Shown here piece after piece: positions 8,357 to 16,727 of a stretch of 64,000 nt of DNA (within the stretch, counting starts at the first letter, position 1; every line of letters starts with the position of its first letter). Source of the DNA: AC-37 sp036389835 (GTDB taxonomy: Bacteria > Actinomycetota > Thermoleophilia > Solirubrobacterales > Thermoleophilaceae); contig DASVWC010000028.1 in NCBI GenBank assembly GCA_036389835.1, positions 11,682 through 75,681 on the forward strand, written 5' to 3'. The translations under genes were made by a program, and so were the position numbers. The notes beneath the pieces are model-generated. The model worked only from the letters and a program-made list of their open reading frames with translations. It was not told the origin of the DNA and did not search any database.

Positions 8357-8843
8357 ACCCCGGCGTGCGCACGAGCTGGGTGGGCTTGAAGGGGGAGCTC
8401 GACTCGACCCAGAAGCGCACCCCGTCGCGCTGCTCGACGGCCTCGACCGCGCGCGACTGGCGCCGCCAGGCCAGCGCGATCAGCAGCGCGTAGCCGGCCG
8501 CGATCGCCGGGACCTGCGGGATCAGGAACGCGACGGCGCCGGATGCGACGGTGACCAGCAGCAGCGCCCAGAGGCGGTTGAACACCACCGTTCCGGGCTG
8601 GAGCGGCGGCAGCGTCTGGGTCGCGCGCGCGCCGGCGAGCAGGCGCCCGATGCCGTCGGTCACGTCCGGGCGGCGGCCGAGCCAGAGCCCGGTCAGCGCG
8701 GCGGCCGTCCACCAGCCGACCGCGACGTAGAGCAGCACGGTGTCCTCGTCCGCCTGGGCGCCCACGATGGCCACCACCGCGAGCGCCGTGGCCGCTCCGG
8801 CGCAGAGCAGCACCGTGGTGCGCAGGAAGTCGGCGAAGGCCAC
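8316..8843 (-). CDS. Small membrane protein downstream of otsB
   Basis: This 175-residue protein has about four hydrophobic segments (near residues 8-28, 38-55, 95-112 and 114-130), then a polar tail WVESSSPFKPTQLVRTPGFR. No family is recognised. The GTG start at 8843 overlaps the otsB stop by one base (TAGTG), so translation is almost certainly coupled. The end overlaps polX antisense by 41 bases. A role tied to osmotic or envelope physiology is only suggested by the coupling. Confidence 0.75.
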   Translation of the reverse strand: MAFADFLRTTVLLCAGAATALAVVAIVGAQADEDTVLLYVAVGWWTAAALTGLWLGRRPDVTDGIGRLLAGARATQTLPPLQPGTVVFNRLWALLLVTVASGAVAFLIPQVPAIAAGYALLIALAWRRQSRAVEAVEQRDGVRFWVESSSPFKPTQLVRTPGFRKNEPAPHDVRA

Positions 8844-9676
8844 TAGGCGGCCGGCGGCGCGGCGCCGGGCTCGGCGAGCGCGGCCAGCACGTCGAGGAAG
8901 CCGCCGGGCCCCTCGACCACGACGTCGGCGCGCTCGACGATCGCGGGCGGTCCCTCGTCGGACGCGACGCCCACGCGCACGGCGGCGTCGAGCTCGCCGC
9001 CGGCGACCAGCGAGTCGAGCGCGTCGAAGGCGTCGAGGTCGGTGGCGTCGTCGCCGCCGAACAGCGCCGTGCGCACGCCGCTGCGGCGCACCAGCTCGTG
9101 CACCGCGCGGCCCTTGCTGATCGGGACCGGCGGGCGCACCTCGAGCACCTTGCGGCCCCAGTGGATCGCCAGCCCGGCCGTCTCCGCCTCGCCGGCGATC
9201 GCCTCGACGCGGGTGCGCGCCTCGTCCTCGTCGGGCGCGCCGCGCCAGTGGAAGGCCATGATCGCGCCCTTGTCCTCGATCCGCACGCGCAGGCGCCGCA
9301 GCTCGGGGTCGTCGCGCTCGGCCACGAAGCGGTGGATCGGCTCCGCCCAGGTCGCGAAGGCGGGGATCGCCTCGGCGCTGCGCTCGTCGGGCGCGAGGAT
9401 CTCCGCCCCGTGCGCGCCCGCGTAGGCGATCCGCCCCACCCCGACGAGCCGGCGCGCGTCGGCCGCCGTCCGCCCCGAGATGCACGCGACGCAGCCGTAG
9501 CGGCTCGCCAGCGCGCCCAGCAGCCGGGCCGCGCGGTCGGGCACCTGCGCGTCGCCCGCGCGCTCCACGATCGGCGCGAGGGTCCCGTCCACGTCGCAGA
9601 GGACCGCGGCGCGATCGGGGGACTCGGTGAGCGGTTGAAGCGCCGCGGCGAGCGTCTCGGCCGTGGGGGCTGGCAC
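8843..9676 (-). CDS. otsB: Trehalose-6-phosphate phosphatase
   Basis: This 277-residue HAD-superfamily enzyme dephosphorylates trehalose-6-phosphate to trehalose. Motif I is LCDVDGTLAP with nucleophile D28 and acid/base D30; motif II lies at ISGRTAADARR; the cap contains KGAIMAFHWRG; motif III is KGRAV; and motif IV is GGDDATDLDAF. It is cotranscribed with the downstream membrane-protein gene. No otsA is present in the window. GpgS lies 1.2 kb away, which fits a compatible-solute neighbourhood. Confidence 0.93.
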   Translation of the reverse strand: MPAPTAETLAAALQPLTESPDRAAVLCDVDGTLAPIVERAGDAQVPDRAARLLGALASRYGCVACISGRTAADARRLVGVGRIAYAGAHGAEILAPDERSAEAIPAFATWAEPIHRFVAERDDPELRRLRVRIEDKGAIMAFHWRGAPDEDEARTRVEAIAGEAETAGLAIHWGRKVLEVRPPVPISKGRAVHELVRRSGVRTALFGGDDATDLDAFDALDSLVAGGELDAAVRVGVASDEGPPAIVERADVVVEGPGGFLDVLAALAEPGAAPPAA

Positions 9677-9696
9677 GCGCCCTAGTATGCCCGCCC

Positions 9697-10056
9697 ATGT
9701 CCTCGCGGCTCCTCCGGCTGGCGGTGATCGGGAGCGTCGCGGGAGCGTTCAGCGGGCTGTTCGGCGTGGGCGGGGGGACGGTGATCGTGCCGCTGCTGAT
9801 CCTCTGGTTCGGCTACGGCGAGCGCGAGGCGACCGGCACGTCGCTGTTCGCGATCGTCCTGATCGCGACGCTCGCGGCCGCGATCCAGGGCCTGCACGGG
9901 AACGTCGACCCGCTGCGCGCGGCGATCGTCGGGGTGCCCGCGCTCGGCGGCGTCGCCGCCGGCACCGCCCTCCAGCAGCGGGTCCCCGAGCGCGCGGTGG
10001 CGGCGGCGTTCGCCGTCCTGCTGGTCGTCTCGGCCGCGCTCCTGGTGGCGAGCTAG
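9697..10056 (+). CDS. Half-size TauE/SafE-like permease subunit A
   Basis: This 119-residue membrane protein has about four helices and carries a single copy of the TauE/SafE repeat, with the signature GLFGVGGGTVIVP near residues 19-31. Normal TauE/SafE anion exporters are about 250 residues with two such repeats in one chain. Its stop (TAG, 10054-10056) is directly followed by the ATG of a second half-size protein. The pair probably makes a heteromeric transporter for sulfite, sulfonate or a related organic anion; the substrate is unknown. Confidence 0.82.
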   Translation: MSSRLLRLAVIGSVAGAFSGLFGVGGGTVIVPLLILWFGYGEREATGTSLFAIVLIATLAAAIQGLHGNVDPLRAAIVGVPALGGVAAGTALQQRVPERAVAAAFAVLLVVSAALLVAS

Positions 10057-10443
10057 ATGGACGCGGGGAGCATCGCCGCCGCGCTGGCGCTCGGCTTCGC
10101 CGCCGGGGTGACCGGGGGGATGCTCGGCGTGGGCGGCGGGATCATCTTCGTGCCCACGCTCGTCTTCTTCCTCGACCAGAGCCAGCTCGACGCCCTCTCG
10201 ACCTCGCTGCTGGCCATCGTCCCCGTCGCGATCCTCGGCGCCTGGCGCCAGCACGGGTACGGGAACCTGCGCGTTCGCGACGGGCTGATCGTGGCCGCGC
10301 TCGCCCCGCCCGGCGTCGTGCTGGGGACAACGCTGGCGAACGTGCTCTCCGAACGGGCGCTCGAGCTGTCGTTCGCCGGGCTCCAGCTCTTCTTCGCGGT
10401 CAACCTGGCCCGCAGGGCGCTGGGGCGCCCGGCTGATGCTTGA
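10057..10443 (+). CDS. Half-size TauE/SafE-like permease subunit B
   Basis: This 128-residue membrane protein with about four helices has the same signature as its upstream partner (GMLGVGGGIIFVP near residues 23-35). Its ATG begins on the base after the partner's stop, so translation is coupled. The two halves are not identical, consistent with an old split or unfused repeat rather than a recent frameshift: each has its own start and stop and there is no leftover reading frame between them. Confidence 0.82.
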   Translation: MDAGSIAAALALGFAAGVTGGMLGVGGGIIFVPTLVFFLDQSQLDALSTSLLAIVPVAILGAWRQHGYGNLRVRDGLIVAALAPPGVVLGTTLANVLSERALELSFAGLQLFFAVNLARRALGRPADA

Positions 10444-10456
10444 GACGCGGTTCGGG

Positions 10457-10462
10457 TATACA
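10457..10462 (+). promoter_or_regulatory. Likely -10 box of the USP-like gene
   Basis: GGGTATACA, an extended -10-like element (TATACA), lies 8 bases before the ATG at 10471. TTGAGA at 10440 is too close to act as a standard -35. The spacing predicts a transcript starting at or within a few bases of the ATG, i.e. leaderless translation. Confidence 0.4.
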
Positions 10463-10470
10463 CAGGGTTG

Positions 10471-10875
10471 ATGGCGAGGAAGATCCTGGCACTCGTATCC
10501 GAGGCGATCGACGCGGAGGCGCTGCGCAGCGCCCTCGGCGGCGGCCTCCAGGACGCCGAGGTCCTCGTCGTCGCGCCCGCGCTCCAGAGCAGGCGCCGCT
10601 TCATCCTCGCCGACCCCGACCCCGCCATCGAGCGGGCCGAGGCGGTCCAGACGGAGACGGTGGAACGGCTGGACGAGGAGGGCATCGACGCGGCCGGCGA
10701 CACCGGGGAGTCGGATCCCCTGCTCGCGCTCCAGGATGCCCTGGCGACCTTCGAGGCCGACGAGATCGTGCTGTTCACGCACTCCGGCGGCCAGCGCAAC
10801 TTCCTCGAGGAGGGCTTGGTGGAGGAGGCATCCGAGCGGTTCGCGCCGCCGGTACGCCATCTGATCGTCGAGTAG
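10471..10875 (+). CDS. Universal-stress-protein-like small protein
   Basis: This 134-residue soluble protein has an alternating beta-alpha pattern: RKILALVSEAID at the start, EVLVVAPAL, a DALATFEADEIVLFTHSGG strand-helix-strand near residues 85-108, and a C-terminal RHLIVE strand. This resembles a USP or flavodoxin-like Rossmann fold, but the ATP-binding G-2x-G-9x-G(S/T) motif is not clear. An in-frame TTG immediately precedes the ATG; I prefer the ATG. Function is unknown. Confidence 0.7.
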   Translation: MARKILALVSEAIDAEALRSALGGGLQDAEVLVVAPALQSRRRFILADPDPAIERAEAVQTETVERLDEEGIDAAGDTGESDPLLALQDALATFEADEIVLFTHSGGQRNFLEEGLVEEASERFAPPVRHLIVE

Positions 10876-10888
10876 GTGGGGAGAGCAG

Positions 10889-11815
10889 GTGCGGTACGAC
10901 GCGTGGCTGCGCGAGCGCAGCTTCCATCACAGGGAGTTCCCGGCCGATCGGCTCGCGGCCGAGCGGACGGCGAGCGTGTCGGTCTGCGTGCCGGCACGCG
11001 AGGAGGCGGCCACGATCGGCTCGATCGTGCACGACCTGGTCGAGCTGCGCGAGCGCGGGGTGATCGACCAGGTGGCGGTGCTCGACTGCAGCTCGCGCGA
11101 CGGAACGGGCCGGATCGCCGCCGCCGAGGGCGCGGAGGTCTACGTGCAGTCGGACCTCCTCGGCGAGTACGGGCCGTGCCAGGGCAAGGGCGACGCGATG
11201 TGGCGCGGGCTGTCGGTGCTGCACGGCGACGTGATCGCCTTCGTCGACGCCGACTCCGAGGACTTCGGCCCGCACTTCGCGCTCGGCCTGCTCGGGCCGC
11301 TGCTGACGCACGACGGGATCGAGTTCGTGAAGGGCTTCTACAGGCGCCCGTTCAAGTACGACAGCGTCCGCGCGCCGGAGGGCGGCGGGCGGGTGACCGA
11401 GCTCACCGCGCGCCCGCTGCTCAACCTGTTCTACCCCGAGCTGGCGGCGTTCGCCCAGCCGCTCGCCGGCGAGATCGCCGCGCGCCGGTCGCTGTTCGAG
11501 CGGCTGCCGTTCGCGACCGGCTACGCGGTCGAGATCGGCCAGCTCATCGACGCGTGGTACGCGGTCGGGCTCTGGTCGATGGCGCAGGTGGACCTCGACG
11601 TGCGCCAGAACCGCCACCAGGAGCTGCGCGACCTCGGCCCGATGGCCTACGCGGTGCTGCGCGCCGTCACCGAGCGCCTGGCCCGCGAGGGACGGCTCAC
11701 CGCGGAGCAGCGCGACGCGTTCCTCGCCCCGGGGCCCGAGGGCCTCGAGGAGAGGACGGTCGCGCTCGTGGAGCGCCCGCCGATGGTCTCGCTGACGGCG
11801 GGCGCGTCCGCCTAG
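10889..11815 (+). CDS. gpgS: Glucosyl-3-phosphoglycerate synthase
   Basis: This 308-residue GT-A glycosyltransferase family 81 enzyme makes glucosyl-3-phosphoglycerate from NDP-glucose and 3-phosphoglycerate. That is the first step to glucosylglycerate and, in mycobacteria, to methylglucose lipopolysaccharide. Motifs are VPAREEAATIG near residue 34, the loop PCQGKGDAMWRGL, the metal-binding DADSEDFGP, and GYAVEIGQLID in the acceptor region. The start is a GTG at 10889 with GGGGAGAGCAG just upstream. The partner phosphatase GpgP is not adjacent. Confidence 0.9.
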   Translation: MRYDAWLRERSFHHREFPADRLAAERTASVSVCVPAREEAATIGSIVHDLVELRERGVIDQVAVLDCSSRDGTGRIAAAEGAEVYVQSDLLGEYGPCQGKGDAMWRGLSVLHGDVIAFVDADSEDFGPHFALGLLGPLLTHDGIEFVKGFYRRPFKYDSVRAPEGGGRVTELTARPLLNLFYPELAAFAQPLAGEIAARRSLFERLPFATGYAVEIGQLIDAWYAVGLWSMAQVDLDVRQNRHQELRDLGPMAYAVLRAVTERLAREGRLTAEQRDAFLAPGPEGLEERTVALVERPPMVSLTAGASA

Positions 11816-11964
11816 TTGCCGGAGACGCGGTCGATGTTCTCCCGGCCCTTCTCCACCGCCTCCTGATCGACCTCCGGGTTCGCGGGCGGCGCCGTCGCGT
11901 CCTTGGTCTCCTCGCGGGGCGACGTGCTGGACTGCTGCTGGTTCTGCGTCTCGTCGTTGGTCAT
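11812..11964 (-). CDS. Small hydrophilic disordered protein
   Basis: This 50-residue protein (MTNDETQNQQQSS at the start) is rich in Glu, Gln, Thr, Pro and Asn, has no hydrophobic core and is predicted to be disordered. Its stop overlaps the gpgS stop by four bases in convergent arrangement. A longer in-frame reading to 12267 would run back through non-coding-looking sequence. No family is recognised; such tiny acidic proteins are often stress-induced. Confidence 0.5.
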   Translation of the reverse strand: MTNDETQNQQQSSTSPREETKDATAPPANPEVDQEAVEKGRENIDRVSGN

Positions 11965-12269
11965 GGGTCTCGCGTACCCGGTGGGCCGAGGCGTAAGCCG
12001 CTCAGGCACGACGAGTTGGCGCTTACAGGGGGAGCGGGCTGCCGCGTTCGAGCTGATCGCAGCGCGCCGCGCGGGCGCTGCTGCGCGAGCCCCACGTGGG
12101 CCGGACGCGCCGATCGTGCTCGGTGGATGGGCGGCACACGCTTGTGGGTCGAGTGGGGTCAAGGAGCCAGCGCAGCTATCACCAGCTTGAGGGTGGCGAG
12201 AATCTGCGCGCTGTATATAGGTTGAGCAGCAGCGAGCAAGAGGGGCCTTCGAGCACTGGATGACCACCC
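11965..12269. other. Intergenic region, left flank of the accessory island
   Basis: About 300 bases between the small disordered-protein gene and the helicase gene. I see no credible coding frame, tRNA or insertion-sequence end. The right third is AT-richer and contains the TATATA promoter-like element reported separately. The left two thirds keep the host's GC-rich character, so the left boundary of foreign DNA may lie near 12180. Confidence 0.5.
12187..12219 (+). promoter_or_regulatory. Candidate promoter of the helicase operon
   Basis: TTGAGG at 12187-12192 and TGTATA/TATATA at 12212-12219 are separated by 19-21 bases, longer than the ideal 17. They lie 50-80 bases before the helicase start. 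The TATATA run is unusual for this genome and is the only AT-rich hexamer in the gap. Confidence 0.4.
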
Positions 12270-15200
12270 GTGATCAGTGCCCGTGCTTGCCTGGAAGACA
12301 TGCAACAGCTCGACACTGAAAATGGCCCGCTCACGCTCGTTCTTCCGGACGACCCCCACGCACTCGACGCACGACGCGCCACTGGCCCCGACGTACCGAC
12401 GGACGTGGGCGCCAGCACCAAGATGCCCGTTGCGCGTTGGATGCATTCGTGGACATCGCTCGCGCCCATCCTGAACACCCTCGGCCTCATCCGGCAGGGC
12501 AAGCGTCGCGGTTATGCGAGTACGACCGACCTCGCCCGCCTCGCGGCGCTGGTCGAACGAGCCTCTTCGGATCCGGAGACAGCGTGGCGAAGTTCGGTCA
12601 ACGGAACGCCGGCCTCGTCCGAATCACTCCAACAAGAAGCCGCCGATGTGCTCGCAGCACTCAAAGGAGCCCTACAAGGGCTGTCCAAGGTCGATACCAA
12701 CGCGTGGGCTGCTGTTGATCGCTGGCGCCGTTGGGTCTGCGACGGCCTCGATGAGCCGTCGTCCACCCAAACGGACAAGCGGCTGATGTGGGCGAGGGGC
12801 CTGGACGCTCCGAGTGAAGTCACCCTCGGTGCGGCGGCGGGATTGCGGTCGCTCACACTGAGCCTGATCGAGACACGCCGATCCAGGTCGCTCCCGGACG
12901 TAACCGAGCACGGGATCGCTGAGCGCTTCCTGCCCAAGGCGCTCTTGGCGAACCTCGGTCCGTTGACCCGGCTCCAGGAACTCGCACTCCCGTTCTTCCC
13001 CGAGCTCGTGGATCTCCGTCGGTCGATGATCGCCGCAGCACCGCCCGGCGTCGGAAAGACGCGGCTCGGCCAGATGGGGGCCACCTACGCGACGCTCGAC
13101 CCGAGGACGGGCAAGCGTCGCGAGAGTGGAACGAAGGCCCTGGTCCTCATGCCGACCCGCGCCCTTATCGACGAACAGCTCGAGGCCTGGGAGAAATGGC
13201 TCGACGTGCCTGGCGCCGAACCACCGCTACGCGTAGTCGGCGTCTCGGCAGAGCACGATCTTCACCGGCGGGACGTAACCGCGGGGGAGTACGAAGTCGC
13301 GATCTGCGTCTACGAGTCGGCCGCAAATCTCCTGGCCGGGCCACAGCGCTCGCGACTGCTCGACGAGATCGCACTCATCGTCGTCGACGAGTGGCAGTGG
13401 ATGCGTGATTTGCAGCGCGGCGGACGGCTGGACGCACTGCTCACCGGTCTCCAGGTCAACGAGGGCAATCCCCCTCCGGTGATGCTGATGGGACCGGAAC
13501 TCGACCAACGGACTCATGACGCGGCCGTGAAGTGGCTCTCCGCGAGCCGTTCGATCATGCCCCCGGAGCGGATCACGAGTCTCACAGTGCACGTGTCGGG
13601 AGACTCGAAGGAGATAGTACGTACGGAGACACCCGAGGGCGAGGCGGGAACGGTGATCGAGCGCGAGATCGTCCCGCCGATCACGGAAACCCTCACCACC
13701 TTGAGCGCAGGTATGAAGCAGCAGCTCGGACACCTTCCCTCGAAGGGATTGTCGGTGCTGCTTGCGACGCGGCTCCTGCTCGAGGACGACACGCGGCGGA
13801 TCATCATCTTCCTCGAGGAGCGCGGCCTTGCCGTGAGGTACGCGACGGCGGCCATCGACCTCCTCGAGGCCGCTGGGCTCGGGTCGGCTCCCGCCGGGGG
13901 CAACCCGTGGACGTCGGGGCGATTTCCATCGACACTCGAAGTTGATCCGGAGGCCAGATACCGGGAGTTGCGCGCAGCTGCCTCCGTGACAGAGGACTAC
14001 GACCGAGCGCAGTGGTGGCTGCTGAACGGGGTTGGAGTGCACACCGCGAGCATCGAACGCCAGCTCCAGCAGCTGTTCATCCGCGAATTCGACACGGGGA
14101 TCGCGCGTCTCCTATTCGCGACCGACACCGTGGCCGAAGGCATCAATGTCGCCGCCAGCCACGTGATCGTGAGCTCGACGTTCCGAGGCCGCTCGGGCGA
14201 GGAGGAGCTGGTTCCGGTGCATCGGGTGCGTCAACGCCTAAACCGCGCGGGACGCAAGGGCCGCTGGGGCGACCACGGCCACGGGTATCTCTGTGTTGCG
14301 CCGCGCGCTCCGGCCACGATCCTCGATCAAGCCGTGGTGACCAACCCGGAGCGTGCCTTCTCTTACTTCGTTGCGAACGACCGCGGTCTGGCGATCGTTC
14401 CCGGGGGGACGGTCGGACCAGAGCGAATCGACCGGCTCGCGGCTGTGGCGCTTCACCACCTTCGTCACCACGACGTGATCCGCAGCAGGGACGGGACGCT
14501 CGCTGACATCAAGGCGTTTCTCGAACGGACCTACCTGGCGGCATACACGGCGACGCCGATCGGCGACGACGACGCCGTCGAGGTTCTAGACCGGCTGAAG
14601 TCCCAGCTTGCGCTCGAAGACCTGGGTGCTGAGACGCAATTGCCGGCAGTCGTTCTCGAGCTGCTCGTACGAGAAGGCGCTGTCGCCGATGACGGGGCCG
14701 ACCGGCTGCGCGTGACCCCACTTGGACACGTGATCGACGAAAACGCGTTTCCGCTCAGATCTGCAAGGACGGTGCGGTCGCTGCGCGACATGCTCAATCG
14801 CGCGGACCCGCCTTCGGACCTGGATCTGATCTGCCAGGCGGCCACGGACAACACGGCGCGCGGCGACATCGGCTGGGCGTTCACCCGCAACAGGGACGTC
14901 GAGACGACACTCGTGCGGAACCTTCAAGATGTCCTTCGCACGTACGCGGAGACAGGACCCGGCGCCGCCGTCGACGTGCTCCAGCACCGGCTCGCGTGCG
15001 GAGGCGGCCTCGGCCGCCCCCGCGTCGAGCCGCACGAAAGCCTCTTCCTCCTCGCCTCTGGTCAAGAGCTCGTCGCCGGCGGTGCCCTCGCTAACCTGCT
15101 AGATAGCCCCGCGCATCTGGTAGCCGACGCGGATCCGGGTGCCGCACGACACAGTGACCTCGGCGGGCACCTCCTTCTGCGAACCCTGCTCGCTTACGAA

Positions 15201-16055
15201 TGGGCGAACTTCGAGAAACGGAGCGCGACGAACGCTCGGCTCAAGGCACATGTCTTCGGTCCCGTTCAAACTCAACACGTCGTCGCGGTCACATGGCGGG
15301 TCGAGGGTCCGCACCTACGCAACTTCGTCCGCGCATGCGCGCACCTGCTTGGAGCCGCGCACGCCCTCTTGCCGAGGCACGCAAGGCTCGCGGAAAGCCT
15401 CGCGGGTCGCCTTCGACGCGGCCTTCCACCTCGACTCACATCGCTGGACATGGCCAACCTGCCCTTCGCGGGTCGCGAGCACCTCGCCCCGTTCGCCCAC
15501 GGTCACTTGTCGATGACCGAGATCCTGGACCAGCTCTGCCTGGATCAGGACACACGCCGACGGGCCGACCACTGGCTGCGCGACCGCGCGATCCGGCTTC
15601 GCGCCAAACGATCCGCGCTCGGCGCCGCATACGCAACGGAACAGCTGATTCCGGAGGGGCCCGGCACGCACGGCCTGACCGGCGAAGGCCTCCTACATCG
15701 GCTGGAGCTCGGCGACCTTCCGAGCCTCGCACGCGTCCTGGCGCCGTTCGGCGCATCGGTCGACGGCCATACGGTGACTATTCCCGGTACGGATCCCGCC
15801 AAGGACCTCCGTATCCAGATACTCGACGCCAGCGCCCTGAGCGCAGGCACAGCCCAAGATTTTCTCGAAGATCCGCCCTCGCTCGTCGTAGCTCGAGGCG
15901 AGTTGCCCGACGCCGTCATCCACGCGGACGAGCGATACGTGATCACACCGGCCGAGCTGATCCGAGGACTGATCCGCACCGGTGCTGATCAGTCCTCTGA
16001 GGCTGACCCGCGCGAGTTCGGCCTTCAGGTCTACCGATACTTCGATCGTGAGTGA
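12270..16055 (+). CDS. Large SF2 (Ski2-like) DExH helicase of the accessory operon
   Basis: This 1261-residue protein has a helical N-terminal region (1-225), a two-RecA helicase core (about 230-690) and a C-terminal region of about 570 residues with no recognised domain. Core motifs: Walker A APPGVGKT (257-264, K263); Ia MPTRALIDEQ; Walker B/motif II VVDEWQW (D373, E374, then W-Q instead of the usual A/C-H); motif V FATDTVAEGINVA; and motif VI RQRLNRAGRKGR (654-665). The QxxxRAGRxGR form is typical of the Ski2/Hel308/Brr2 group. The GTG at 12270 is taken as the start; ATG 12300 is an alternative. The stop overlaps the next gene by one base (TGATG). Codon choice is less GC-biased than in the flanks. 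I infer a nucleic-acid translocase of a conflict system; the target is unknown. Confidence 0.88.
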   Translation: MISARACLEDMQQLDTENGPLTLVLPDDPHALDARRATGPDVPTDVGASTKMPVARWMHSWTSLAPILNTLGLIRQGKRRGYASTTDLARLAALVERASSDPETAWRSSVNGTPASSESLQQEAADVLAALKGALQGLSKVDTNAWAAVDRWRRWVCDGLDEPSSTQTDKRLMWARGLDAPSEVTLGAAAGLRSLTLSLIETRRSRSLPDVTEHGIAERFLPKALLANLGPLTRLQELALPFFPELVDLRRSMIAAAPPGVGKTRLGQMGATYATLDPRTGKRRESGTKALVLMPTRALIDEQLEAWEKWLDVPGAEPPLRVVGVSAEHDLHRRDVTAGEYEVAICVYESAANLLAGPQRSRLLDEIALIVVDEWQWMRDLQRGGRLDALLTGLQVNEGNPPPVMLMGPELDQRTHDAAVKWLSASRSIMPPERITSLTVHVSGDSKEIVRTETPEGEAGTVIEREIVPPITETLTTLSAGMKQQLGHLPSKGLSVLLATRLLLEDDTRRIIIFLEERGLAVRYATAAIDLLEAAGLGSAPAGGNPWTSGRFPSTLEVDPEARYRELRAAASVTEDYDRAQWWLLNGVGVHTASIERQLQQLFIREFDTGIARLLFATDTVAEGINVAASHVIVSSTFRGRSGEEELVPVHRVRQRLNRAGRKGRWGDHGHGYLCVAPRAPATILDQAVVTNPERAFSYFVANDRGLAIVPGGTVGPERIDRLAAVALHHLRHHDVIRSRDGTLADIKAFLERTYLAAYTATPIGDDDAVEVLDRLKSQLALEDLGAETQLPAVVLELLVREGAVADDGADRLRVTPLGHVIDENAFPLRSARTVRSLRDMLNRADPPSDLDLICQAATDNTARGDIGWAFTRNRDVETTLVRNLQDVLRTYAETGPGAAVDVLQHRLACGGGLGRPRVEPHESLFLLASGQELVAGGALANLLDSPAHLVADADPGAARHSDLGGHLLLRTLLAYEWANFEKRSATNARLKAHVFGPVQTQHVVAVTWRVEGPHLRNFVRACAHLLGAAHALLPRHARLAESLAGRLRRGLPPRLTSLDMANLPFAGREHLAPFAHGHLSMTEILDQLCLDQDTRRRADHWLRDRAIRLRAKRSALGAAYATEQLIPEGPGTHGLTGEGLLHRLELGDLPSLARVLAPFGASVDGHTVTIPGTDPAKDLRIQILDASALSAGTAQDFLEDPPSLVVARGELPDAVIHADERYVITPAELIRGLIRTGADQSSEADPREFGLQVYRYFDRE

Positions 16056-16702
16056 TGGAACCTCTGCTCGTTGACACCGAGATGGCTGCTCGCACGCTTG
16101 CCCTCGAGATCCGCGACGGGTCGCGTACGCGACCCGTCCTGGCGATCGGCGTCGACGCAGAGGCCAGGCCGCTCGTGTCCCCGAACCGGATCGACAGCCT
16201 GGTCAGCCCACGAATCGCCTCGGTGGCGAGCCCAGAATTGGTGGAAAAGCATCTCGGCGACAACGACTGGCGACGTGGGTTCGTCGCAAATGGGGTCTGT
16301 CTCTACCTGCCGGGATCGCCGCGCCCGGTCGTCGTCGCTCGTGACGAATGGACCACAGAGTCCGAGCGGTCGCTCCAGCGGCTCCTCTCGGTCGGCGAAA
16401 GCTTCACCAGCTCGATCTTCAGCGCGTGGTGCTCGCGCTGCTCGGAGTCTCCCGCGCCGCTTCCGCCCTTCGCCCTGACGAGTGCGTTCATGTCCGATGT
16501 CCGAACGGTCCCGAGCGCCGCGCACCCCCGCCTCGCAACAACGTGCCTCGAGGTACTGCTCGACGATTCAGACCGCACGCTCGTGCCTGTGGCAACGCTG
16601 CCGACGAGAATTACGGCAGTGCAACGGGAACGGGATGGTGATCGCGTGCTCCTGAGCGGTCTGCACCGCGACCCCCGCAAGCGCAAGCCGCGCACGACCT
16701 GA
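16055..16702 (+). CDS. Protein of unknown family, coupled to the helicase
   Basis: This 215-residue soluble protein (MEPLLVDTEMAARTLALEIR at the start) has no recognised domain. Visible features are a CSRC pair near residues 124-127, a DNDWRRGF segment near 84-91, a basic tail (HRDPRKRKPRTT), and no signal peptide or membrane helix. It does not show the E/K nuclease signature I would expect of HamA (DUF1837), the usual partner of a Hachiman helicase. The ATG lies in the helicase stop (TGATG), giving strict translational coupling and arguing for a complex with the helicase. A GTG one codon upstream is an alternative start. Confidence 0.75.
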   Translation: MEPLLVDTEMAARTLALEIRDGSRTRPVLAIGVDAEARPLVSPNRIDSLVSPRIASVASPELVEKHLGDNDWRRGFVANGVCLYLPGSPRPVVVARDEWTTESERSLQRLLSVGESFTSSIFSAWCSRCSESPAPLPPFALTSAFMSDVRTVPSAAHPRLATTCLEVLLDDSDRTLVPVATLPTRITAVQRERDGDRVLLSGLHRDPRKRKPRTT

Positions 16703-16727
16703 GCCAGCCCGTCGGGCGGAAAGCCTG

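Noticed and set aside
11965..12267. N-terminal extension of the small disordered protein to 151 residues
   Set aside because: The extra 101 codons are Cys/Arg/Pro-rich, span the helicase promoter region and look non-coding.
16055..16702. HamA (DUF1837) nuclease of a Hachiman system
   Set aside because: The gene order is reversed (after the helicase) and the expected conserved acidic/lysine nuclease pattern is not seen; a very divergent HamA cannot be fully excluded without a search.
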